DNA of 5,988 nucleotides. Origin: Bacillota bacterium (lineage in GTDB: Bacteria; Bacillota; Desulfotomaculia; Desulfotomaculales; JAJYZD01). Made by a program: the position numbers and the translations under genes. The stretch lies in assembly GCA_021800315.1 (NCBI GenBank), contig JAJYZD010000230.1:1-5988 (forward strand), in the 5' to 3' direction. Positions 1-4,607 of this stretch are shown piece after piece. Each line of letters begins with the position of its first letter. Position 1 is the first letter of the stretch. The notes beneath the pieces were generated by a model, which was given only the letters and a program-made list of their open reading frames with translations, did no database searches and was not told the origin of the DNA.

Positions 1-720
1 TCCCGGCGGGTCGTGGAGGAAGGGGCTGTGCTCGGCATAGCTTTCGACGGCGACGGGGACCGGGTGGCCTTCGTGGACGAGACCGGACGGCCCCTGGAGA
101 ATGACCGGATCCTGGCCTTGTTGGCCCGGCACCAGCTCGGCCGGCAAAGAGGAGTGGTGGTCTACGACTCCAAGTGCTCGCTGGTGGTGGCGGAGGAAGT
201 GGCCCGCCTGGGGGGTACGCCGCTCATGGCCCGCTCGGGTCACGCATTCGTCGGTCGGGCCTTTCGGGAACACGACGCCCTACTGGCCGGCGAACTCTCC
301 GGCCATTTTTTCTGGCGTGACCCGGGGTTCGACGACGGTATCTTCTCGTCCCTGGTGCTGGCCGGACTCCTCCATGAGAGCGGTATTTCCCTTTCCATGC
401 TGGACCGAAGCCTGCCGTGCTACCACACCACCCCGGACATCCGGCTGCCGTTCACCGGGGACGGCCCGGAACTGGTAGAGGACGCGGCCCGCCAACTGGG
501 CGGCCTTTCTCTTTCCCGCCTGGACGGCGTACGGGTGGAACTGGCGGACGCCTGGGGCATGGTCCGTCCCTCGGTCACCGAGCCCCTGGTGACCCTGCGT
601 TTTGAAGGTAAGAGCCGGGAGAGCCTCTCCCGGGTCGTGGCCCTGGTCCTGGGCGCTTTGCCGGATGAGATTGGGAGACCGGCGCGGGAAGCTCTGGCCG
701 CATCAGCCGGCCCTGAGTGA
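1..720 (+). CDS. Phosphomannomutase/phosphoglucomutase family protein, C-terminal part
   Basis: Alpha-D-phosphohexomutase family; members interconvert hexose 6-phosphates and hexose 1-phosphates in the cytoplasm, feeding nucleotide-sugar and cell-envelope polysaccharide synthesis. The frame is open from base 1, so the gene starts outside the window; the GTG at 13 is internal. Counting from that GTG, the Mg-binding loop DGDGDR is at residues 12-17, the sugar-binding GELSGH at 93-98 (preceded by SGHAFV and followed by the DDGI motif), and the C-terminal phosphate-binding loop RPSVTEP at 185-191. Domains 2 (end), 3 and 4 are therefore present; domain 1 with the catalytic serine is outside the window. 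The usual loop is RPSNTEP, so Val replaces Asn here. The frame ends cleanly at TGA 718-720, with no clear terminator after it. Family assignment is firm; substrate preference (mannose or glucose) cannot be decided. Confidence 0.93.
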   Translation, partial: SRRVVEEGAVLGIAFDGDGDRVAFVDETGRPLENDRILALLARHQLGRQRGVVVYDSKCSLVVAEEVARLGGTPLMARSGHAFVGRAFREHDALLAGELSGHFFWRDPGFDDGIFSSLVLAGLLHESGISLSMLDRSLPCYHTTPDIRLPFTGDGPELVEDAARQLGGLSLSRLDGVRVELADAWGMVRPSVTEPLVTLRFEGKSRESLSRVVALVLGALPDEIGRPAREALAASAGPE

Positions 721-861
721 GGTGGGAGTGGTGTCAGCAGCCACCGGCATCCTGTAATGAAATGGGATAATTACTGTTAACTACCATTAGAAGGCGGGGT
801 GGATGGGGTGAACTCGATAAAAGCGGAGCCCGTAAGCGTCCACGAGACCGGAGGCTGTCGA

Positions 862-897
862 GCACATGAGGAATGTGGCAGTAGGTTAGTCATGTGC
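862..897. repeat. 8-bp perfect inverted repeat, possible RNA stem-loop
   Basis: GCACATGA at 862-869 is exactly complementary to TCATGTGC at 890-897, with a 20-base loop. No T-run follows on either strand, so it is not an intrinsic terminator. It could be part of a structured RNA or a protein binding site. An 8-bp match with a 20-base loop can also arise by chance. Confidence 0.35.
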
Positions 898-985
898 ATT
901 TTTGTCGTCACCCGTCCAAACGGTAACCGTCTCTTCGCGCTTGTCCCAATCCAAGGCGTCCTTACCGGTGCCAAAAGAAAAGGTC

Positions 986-1018
986 GATACGGGCGCCTTT
1001 GATCAATCGCCCGGTATC
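986..1018 (-). terminator. Probable intrinsic terminator of the ATPase operon
   Basis: GATACGGGCG (986-995) pairs with CGCCCGGTATC (1008-1018) with a single bulged base and a 12-base loop. Read on the minus strand, the stem is followed by GACCTTTTCTTTT, an interrupted T-tract. It lies about 25 bases beyond the stop of the small ORF at 1044, where a terminator for the minus-strand operon is expected. Confidence 0.5.
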
Positions 1019-1043
1019 CTCCGCCCTGTACAGTACCCCCTAT

Positions 1044-1196
1044 TCATAAAGTGGTCTCACCAAACATAGCGCTGCCTGTCCACCCGCAAACCCGGATCCA
1101 CCCGGGCCCTTCTTCCAGGGCGCCCAATAAACGCTGCCAAGCCGCGTTTCGGGAAGGCCGATTGAAGTCCCCCGAGTACCTCCTCCTGATCCCCAT
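1044..1196 (-). CDS. Possible small protein (50 aa) at the end of the ATPase operon
   Basis: An ATG at 1196 opens a 50-codon frame to TGA at 1044-1046. The product is basic at its start (MGIRRRY) and contains LLGALEEGPGWIRVCGW; I do not recognise it. In favour of a real gene: it follows the winged-helix gene by only 6 bases on the same strand, an AGGAGG element lies upstream, and a terminator-like hairpin follows its stop. Against: the AGGAGG is about 15 bases from the ATG, longer than usual, the protein is short, and another frame is open over the same DNA. It may be a remnant of a longer transposon gene. Confidence 0.3.
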   Translation of the reverse strand: MGIRRRYSGDFNRPSRNAAWQRLLGALEEGPGWIRVCGWTGSAMFGETTL

Positions 1197-1202
1197 CGTT
1201 GC

Positions 1203-1514
1203 TTAGGACCCCCTCCTTTTTTTGTCCGATTTCTGGGGTCCATTATAGCCTACCCCGAGCTTGTGCCATAGTACCTGGTACTGGGCCGGTTGGTTTCTGG
1301 CAACGAGATGACGTGTGATGTACCCGCGCGCCAGCATTTCCTTTACACCTTTGGCGACGGAAGTTGGTGAAAGGCAGGTGGAAGATTGAAGTTCCCAAAG
1401 GGCGATGGCACAGGAACCCTCCCCGGATCCGGCGGCATGGGCAAGAATCGCCAGGGTGATTTTCAGTTCGGCCAGACTATTTGCCATTAAAAGGGATTCA
1501 AACAGCTTCTTCAA
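1203..1514 (-). CDS. Small winged-helix/helix-turn-helix-like protein (103 aa), partner of the ATPase
   Basis: Probable DNA-binding protein of the MarR/DnaD-like winged-helix type. The N-terminal helix carries LLMANSLAELKITLAIL; residues 36-64 (IALWELQSSTCLSPTSVAKGVKEMLARG) have the helix-turn-recognition-helix pattern, followed by a strand-like YITRHLVARNQPAQYQVLW wing. The C-terminus is basic (KSDKKRRGS). The frame is open upstream to 1643, but that extension overlaps the ATPase gene; the TTG at 1514-1512, preceded by AAGGGGA six bases upstream, is the sensible start. An ATG at codon 10 is an alternative. It lies 29 bases behind the ATPase on the same strand, so the two were probably co-expressed. 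Such small helix-turn-helix proteins accompany ExeA/TnsC-type ATPases in some mobile elements; its exact role (targeting, replication or regulation) is not known to me. Confidence 0.68.
   Translation of the reverse strand: MKKLFESLLMANSLAELKITLAILAHAAGSGEGSCAIALWELQSSTCLSPTSVAKGVKEMLARGYITRHLVARNQPAQYQVLWHKLGVGYNGPQKSDKKRRGS
1212..1217 (-). promoter_or_regulatory. AGGAGG ribosome binding site inside the winged-helix gene tail
   Basis: The last codons of the upstream gene (encoding KKRRGS) read AAAAAAAGGAGGGGG on the minus strand, a near-perfect anti-Shine-Dalgarno match. It would couple translation of the 50-residue ORF to that of the upstream gene, although the 15-base spacing to its ATG is long. 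Confidence 0.35.
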
Positions 1515-1517
1515 GGG

Positions 1518-1530
1518 ACTTCCCCTTCCC
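1518..1530 (-). promoter_or_regulatory. Ribosome binding site that fixes the TTG start of the winged-helix gene
   Basis: On the minus strand GGGAAGGGGAAG lies in the 29-base gap after the ATPase stop, with AAGGGGA about six bases before TTG 1514-1512. No ATG or GTG in this frame has a comparable site. Confidence 0.6.
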
Positions 1531-1543
1531 GGTGGTCTGGATG

Positions 1544-2221
1544 TTAGATCAGGTGTAGCTCCAAGGTTTTGCAGGCGACCTGGAATATCTCCTCCGTCAC
1601 CACGTGGGCACCATCCAGACAGGCCTGGTTCAGGCACTCCCAACCCGGGCGGTTGATCCGGCGGGGAATGCCGTGGGACCGTCTAAAGATGGCGGTGGAG
1701 AGCGCCGGGGGGATGATCTTTTCCGGGTCTTGGGCGCCGGCGGTCCTCAGTTGCCACTCGATGTAACCCGAGGTTTCGTCGGCCGACAGACCTTCGAGGG
1801 TGACCCAGACGGCGATACGTTGAACCAGGGGGGTCATGTCGGGAAGCTTAAGATTTGCCGCCAACTGGGGCTGGCCAAAAAGGATCAGGGTTAGGAGGGG
1901 CTCGTGTTTTTCCTGGATATTGGAAAGGAGTCGCAGTTCGCTCAATGAAGCCTGCGAGAGCAGGTGGCCTTCGTCCACGACCAAAAGGTTGGGCCGGTTG
2001 GATTCCAGGTAAGAATGGGTCAACAGGTTGGTGATTTTCAGGGCATCGGCACCGAACCAGGAAGGGTTCGCGCCCATGGCCGTTGCGATGGCACGGTAAA
2101 GTTCGCGCGGCTTGGACTGGGGGGTGGGCAGGCTGATGAGCCGGTAGCGGCTGACGGATACCTGGCTGAGGAAGAGTTCCAAAAGGGTGCTCTTGCCCAT
2201 GCCAGACTCTCCGATTACCAT
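1544..2221 (-). CDS. ExeA/TnsC-type AAA+ transposition helper ATPase, N-terminally truncated
   Basis: ATPase of the ExeA/TniB/TnsC-like group found beside transposases, where it uses ATP to select target DNA and activate the transposase. From the ATG at 2221 (225 aa): Walker A GESGMGKS at residues 4-11, Walker B LLVVDE at 79-84 followed by GH (usually AH), GQPQL after the sensor strand at 116-120, a QRI arginine at 134-136, and sensor-2 GIPRRINR at 184-191. Walker A is only four residues from the ATG, far too close for the family. The frame stays open to 2299 and its upstream part (ARLQLLLATREIG) still looks like family sequence, with no other start codon, until TAA at 2300-2302. The N-terminal region of roughly 30 residues (the usual Y-F-G-F..PF segment) is therefore missing. 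No transposase gene is present. The core motifs are intact, so a shortened protein could be made, but function is doubtful. Confidence 0.85.
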   Translation of the reverse strand: MVIGESGMGKSTLLELFLSQVSVSRYRLISLPTPQSKPRELYRAIATAMGANPSWFGADALKITNLLTHSYLESNRPNLLVVDEGHLLSQASLSELRLLSNIQEKHEPLLTLILFGQPQLAANLKLPDMTPLVQRIAVWVTLEGLSADETSGYIEWQLRTAGAQDPEKIIPPALSTAIFRRSHGIPRRINRPGWECLNQACLDGAHVVTEEIFQVACKTLELHLI

Positions 2222-2305
2222 CCCGATCTCCCGGGTGGCCAGGAGGAGTTGCAGGCGGGCAAGTGGCGGCAGGAATCCAGCGATGTTGCCGGAACTAACT
2301 TACCT

Positions 2306-2917
2306 ATGAAAAGACTGGTAATCGTTCTGGCAGCAGCATTGATCCTTGTTCTGGTCATCAAGAATGCCGGAACCTTTCTTGTCGTCAACGAACCGCCCCG
2401 TAAGGCCGGTGTTATCATCGTATTGAGTGGTGACAGGGGTAGCCGGCTTCAGTGGGGAATCCGACTGTACCAGCAGGGCTATGCCCCCTGTCTCCTCTAC
2501 ACGAGTTCCTCTACGGGCCTGCCAAAGCTGGTGGCGATGGTGGAGGGGGTTCCCGAACGTGCTTTTATCCTTGATCGGCTGGCGCAGAGCACCTACGAGA
2601 ATGCGGTTGATTCAAAAGCGTTGATGCAGAAGTACGGGCTTCATTCGGCCGTCGTCGTATCATCGGACTACCAGATGCGGCGGGCGAGTATTATCTTCGC
2701 CCACGTCTTTCGGGGGACCGGTACAACGTTCACCTACGTGGCAGTACCGGATCCGGAGTTCCACCCCACACGGTGGTGGACGAGCAGACAGACGATGCTG
2801 CACATGGCATGGGAGTATATGGGCATGGCCGCCTTCTACCTGGGGTTGGGGCCGTATATAACGGATGCGTGGGTCAGGCACTCGCCGTTCTGGTATGTGT
2901 TCAGGTACATGCACTGA
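2306..2917 (+). CDS. DUF218/YdcF-like membrane-anchored protein (203 aa)
   Basis: ElyC/SanA/YdcF (DUF218) family, envelope-associated proteins of poorly known biochemical activity; several members affect cell-wall synthesis or vancomycin sensitivity. The N-terminus (residues 3-20, RLVIVLAAALILVLVIK) is a hydrophobic signal anchor. The domain follows: GVIIVLSGDRGSRLQWGIRLYQQGYAP (35-61), then STYENAVDSKALMQKYG (95-111), then AVVVSSDYQMRRASIIF (115-131). The family usually has SDYHMRR, so Gln replaces His here. The C-terminus has the amphipathic helix typical of the family (RQTMLHMAWEYMGMAAFY). The frame is open upstream to 1964, but that extension lies across the opposite-strand ATPase; the ATG at 2306 begins right at the signal anchor. 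It has only a weak GGAA before it. The upstream region was probably replaced when the ATPase remnant arrived, so its promoter may be lost. Confidence 0.85.
   Translation: MKRLVIVLAAALILVLVIKNAGTFLVVNEPPRKAGVIIVLSGDRGSRLQWGIRLYQQGYAPCLLYTSSSTGLPKLVAMVEGVPERAFILDRLAQSTYENAVDSKALMQKYGLHSAVVVSSDYQMRRASIIFAHVFRGTGTTFTYVAVPDPEFHPTRWWTSRQTMLHMAWEYMGMAAFYLGLGPYITDAWVRHSPFWYVFRYMH
2715..2810 (+). repeat. Segment of the DUF218 gene repeated at 5233-5330
   Basis: These 96 bases match 5233-5330 at about 88% identity when a net 2-base gap is allowed. Both ends of the match are abrupt. The segment encodes GTGTTFTYVAVPDPEF and RQTMLHMA. Confidence 0.85.
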
Positions 2918-3065
2918 GGGGCATCGGATAGGTGGGAACTGTACGGGGCCAAGGTGGTGCAAGGGGAAGAAAACAACTCCGCCGGGTTCGTGGCACCCCG
3001 TTTCCGCGGAACAGCGTGGCGCCGGTCGCCAAAAATATACGCCGGCAACTGGGGCAACCGTGGTA
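2918..3065. other. Spacer after the DUF218 gene; same frame remains open beyond the stop
   Basis: After TGA 2915-2917 the same frame is open for a further 60 codons to TGA 3098-3100, with GC-rich third positions. The encoded stretch (for example ELYGAKVVQGEENNSAGF) has no start codon near its beginning and I do not recognise it. No T-tract terminator is seen. It may be remains of another gene fused in frame by recombination, or chance. Confidence 0.35.
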
Positions 3066-3080
3066 TCAGTGGGGTGCTGA
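3051..3080. repeat. Imperfect 30-bp direct repeat, copy 1
   Basis: 24 of 30 bases match 3355-3384, both ending at GCTGA. On the plus strand both read GA[TS]VVSVG[CR] followed by TGA, and four of the six differences fall at third codon positions. The same positions are third positions in one minus frame, so the coding strand cannot be decided. It overlaps the end of the antitoxin-like ORF. Confidence 0.4.
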
Positions 3081-3239
3081 GATACGGCGGCCACGTTTGA
3101 TGCCTTCGGCTATCCATGACCGCATGAGGGTGTGATACGGAATTTCCCTCTCCCTGGCAATAACCTTGGCTTCCACGACCTGGTATTGCTGGCCCTCCTG
3201 GACTGCTGATGTCACCGCAGGCGGGCGGGAAAGCACCAA
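3066..3239 (-). pseudogene. Orphan CopG/BrnA-type antitoxin-like fragment (57 codons)
   Basis: A short minus-strand frame reads LSRPPAVTSAVQEG and then YQVVEAKVIAREREIPYHTLMRSWIAEGIKRG before TGA at 3066-3068. The EAK.IARER.IPY.TLMRSWIAEG pattern is the typical ribbon-helix-helix C-terminal half of CopG/BrnA-like type II antitoxins (DNA-binding proteins that neutralise a partner toxin and repress their own operon). Upstream the frame is closed by TAA at 3255-3257; the only starts are TTG 3237-3239 and the GTG after it, and neither has a ribosome binding site. No toxin gene is recognisable on either side. I call it a decayed or truncated antitoxin. A real short gene with a poor start is possible, and the family call rests on motif recall only. 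Confidence 0.5.
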
Positions 3240-3262
3240 TCGGCGGCTAGTGTTGCATTAGC

Positions 3263-3835
3263 TTAATCTTTTCGCCGGAAGGCCCCCGAAAATAATAAGG
3301 GTTGGGGCCGAGCTTCACCGGTTCCGCCATGACGTGACCATTGTCCCCCCTCCCGGCGCCAGCGTGGTGTCCGTGGGGCGCTGATAAGCGGGCAGTGACC
3401 GGACAGTTGCCTCTCCAAAACCGATACGGGTGATGGCGACCGACCGCCTCCTGACCGGTGATTCCAGCAGGGTCTCACTTGGCCCGTTCCTTTCCCTTGG
3501 AAGAGGATACCAGGGCTGTTGTACCAGTGGCCGCTGGCCACGTAACGGCGCGGTGCGGTGAAAGCGCGGATTGCCACCAAGCAGGTCCAACAGGAGATGG
3601 CTTCCGGAAGGTAATTGGTTGGGGACGCCGTCCTGGTCGGGAAAAACAAGGAGGCTTGCGCATTTTGCAACACAAGCCTCCCGACCTCAACCACCCTGCC
3701 TTGCACACTTATCATGCCTTTTACGGCAAATCTTATGGTGTGCCCTTCGGTGGTCCTCACCGCTATCTTGCTTCCAACGAGAGAAATTATACGGATCGTT
3801 GACGGCGGTGGTTTCGGCTTGAACCGACCAGTCAT
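3263..3835 (-). CDS. Hypothetical protein; N-terminal third plausible, rest doubtful
   Basis: From ATG 3835 (preceded by TCAGGT) the first 60 or so residues look like a real small beta-rich domain: TIRIISLVGSKIAVRTTEG, then HTIRFAVKGMISVQGRVVEVG. I do not recognise the family. After that the frame loses protein character (rich in W, C, R and H), while a second minus frame becomes more protein-like from about 3680 to its stop at 3315 (FPDQDGVPNQLPSGSHLLLD, GFGEATVRSLPAYQRPTDTT). A terminator-like hairpin lies exactly at the change (3635-3686). The likely reading is a short gene of about 55-65 codons that once stopped before the hairpin and lost its stop, or two fragments joined by a frameshift. 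There is no neighbour on the same strand that suggests a role. Confidence 0.35.
   Translation of the reverse strand: MTGRFKPKPPPSTIRIISLVGSKIAVRTTEGHTIRFAVKGMISVQGRVVEVGRLVLQNAQASLFFPTRTASPTNYLPEAISCWTCLVAIRAFTAPRRYVASGHWYNSPGILFQGKGTGQVRPCWNHRSGGGRSPSPVSVLERQLSGHCPLISAPRTPRWRREGGQWSRHGGTGEARPQPLLFSGAFRRKD
3355..3384. repeat. Imperfect 30-bp direct repeat, copy 2
   Basis: Partner of 3051-3080 (24/30 identical). On the plus strand it ends a 41-codon frame without a start (PKIIRVGAELHRFRHDVTIV, then PPPGASVVSVGR and TGA). Confidence 0.4.
3635..3686 (-). terminator. Bulged long inverted repeat, terminator-like on the minus strand
   Basis: The right arm CAAGCCTCCCGACC (3673-3686) pairs over 14 bases with AGGCTTG (3652-3658) plus GGTCGGG (3635-3641); 10 extra bases (3642-3651) bulge out of the left arm. 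The inner 9-bp stem (3650-3658/3673-3681) followed on the minus strand by TTGTTTTT has the form of an intrinsic terminator. It lies inside the 3263-3835 frame. Confidence 0.5.
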
Positions 3836-3905
3836 TTTTACCTGATTTCGACGGTGACCGGCATAATCCAGCAGGATTAAGGGCAGTCCCTGTGTAAGTT
3901 ATACC

Positions 3906-3913
3906 AAGGGAGG
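3906..3913 (+). promoter_or_regulatory. Strong ribosome binding site for the YdjM-like gene
   Basis: AAGGGAGG six bases before ATG 3920-3922, close to ideal. It fixes the start and shows that the gene was well expressed before it decayed. Confidence 0.8.
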
Positions 3914-3919
3914 CCAAGC

Positions 3920-4501
3920 ATGTTCTTTTTCGCACATGTCGGGATAACCACGGTCACGGCCGGGATCATAAACCGTTACTCGATCAACAGAGAGAATGAA
4001 AGCCATTCCTGCATATTTACGGCTTATCCAGAGCCGGAAGCGGAAAATGTGAATAATTTAGATTTCCGCCTGATCATTCCGGGCTCGGTGCTACCAGGCA
4101 TCATAGAAAAGCCCGTCGGGCTTTTCTTTCCCCACCTTGGTATGGGCACCGGCCGGGGCGTGGGCCACACCCTGATCTTTAACCTTCTGTTGGTCGGAAT
4201 TGGCTGGTATCTTTACCGCCGGGGGAGATCTGGCTTCCTTTAATTGGCACTGGCCTCCAGCGGCCACTTGGTGCTCGACCGGATGTGGCAGATGCCGGCG
4301 ATACTCTGGCGGCTATTGCTCGGTGTTCATTTCCCGCCCGTAGGCCTACCGGGAGTGGTCCAGTTTCATGTCTGGTGGCGGCAACTGTTTGCCGACCCGT
4401 GGGTGTGGGTATCCGAAATCATCGGGGGAGCGATATGGGCTGGGTTTGCCACTTATCTGATCAGGTTAAGGGGTTGGGGACCTGGAACCCGTGGACGATA
4501 A
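3920..4501 (+). pseudogene. YdjM/DUF457-like membrane-bound metal-dependent hydrolase, interrupted by in-frame TAA
   Basis: Resembles the YdjM (DUF457) family of small inner-membrane, predicted metal-dependent hydrolases. The first part (107 codons from ATG 3920) has FFFAHVGITT with His6, then DFRLIIPGSVLPGIIEKPVG (48-67) and GRGVGHTLIFNLLLVGIGWY (78-97). TAA at 4241-4243 stops it. The same frame then continues at once with LALASSGHLVLDRMW, the family's H...D motif, and a last hydrophobic segment (EIIGGAIWAGFATYLI) to TAA 4499-4501. Both halves belong to one gene, so the TAA is a nonsense mutation. A TTG directly follows it and could allow re-initiation, without a ribosome binding site. The family normally has P-D-I-I-D-K where this has P-G-I-I-E-K, so an expected acidic residue is Gly60. 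Residues 20-46 look like an unusual hydrophilic insertion. A terminator-like hairpin lies inside (4106-4130). Confidence 0.65.
4106..4130 (+). terminator. Perfect terminator-like hairpin inside the YdjM-like frame
   Basis: GAAAAGCCC (4106-4114) and GGGCTTTTC (4118-4126) are perfect complements around a GTC loop, followed by TTTCC. This is the classic bidirectional intrinsic-terminator form, but it encodes the family motif E-K-P-V-G-L-F-F, so part of the symmetry comes from the codons. It may cut transcription of the gene. Confidence 0.5.
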
Positions 4502-4607
4502 TTCTCCCAACATGGGGCCTATAGCCAAGTACAGGCATGGTTTCCCGGGGAGTAGCCCAGGGCGTTGCCGGTAAGCTTTCCTCTGTTCGCAAACCAGGTG
4601 AAGAAGG

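Larger units (their letters stand above)
721..1043. other. Intergenic region without a convincing gene
   Basis: About 320 bases between the mutase stop and the small minus-strand ORF. A 67-codon plus frame (799-1002, GTG start) and a 65-codon minus frame (777-974) are open, but neither resembles a protein I recognise and they overlap on opposite strands. The stretch holds an 8-bp inverted repeat (862-869/890-897), a short palindrome ACGGTAACCGT (920-930) and the hairpin at 986-1018. It probably includes the outer edge of the transposon remnant on its right, but I could not find a terminal inverted repeat. Confidence 0.5.

Noticed and set aside
799..1002. 67-codon plus-strand ORF with GTG start
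   Set aside because: No recognisable motif, a minus frame is open over the same bases, and it runs through inverted repeats.
1964..2305. 114-codon upstream extension of the DUF218 frame
   Set aside because: It lies antisense to the well-supported ATPase, and the signal anchor begins exactly at the ATG at 2306.
3458..3802. 114-codon plus-strand ORF
   Set aside because: No protein-like pattern; it is opposite a better minus frame and crosses the bulged hairpin.
4547..4596. tRNA-like start (GGGGAGTAGCCCAG) and T-loop-like GTTCGCAAACC
   Set aside because: The two elements are only about 50 bases apart and no acceptor or anticodon stem can be formed, so it is not a tRNA gene.
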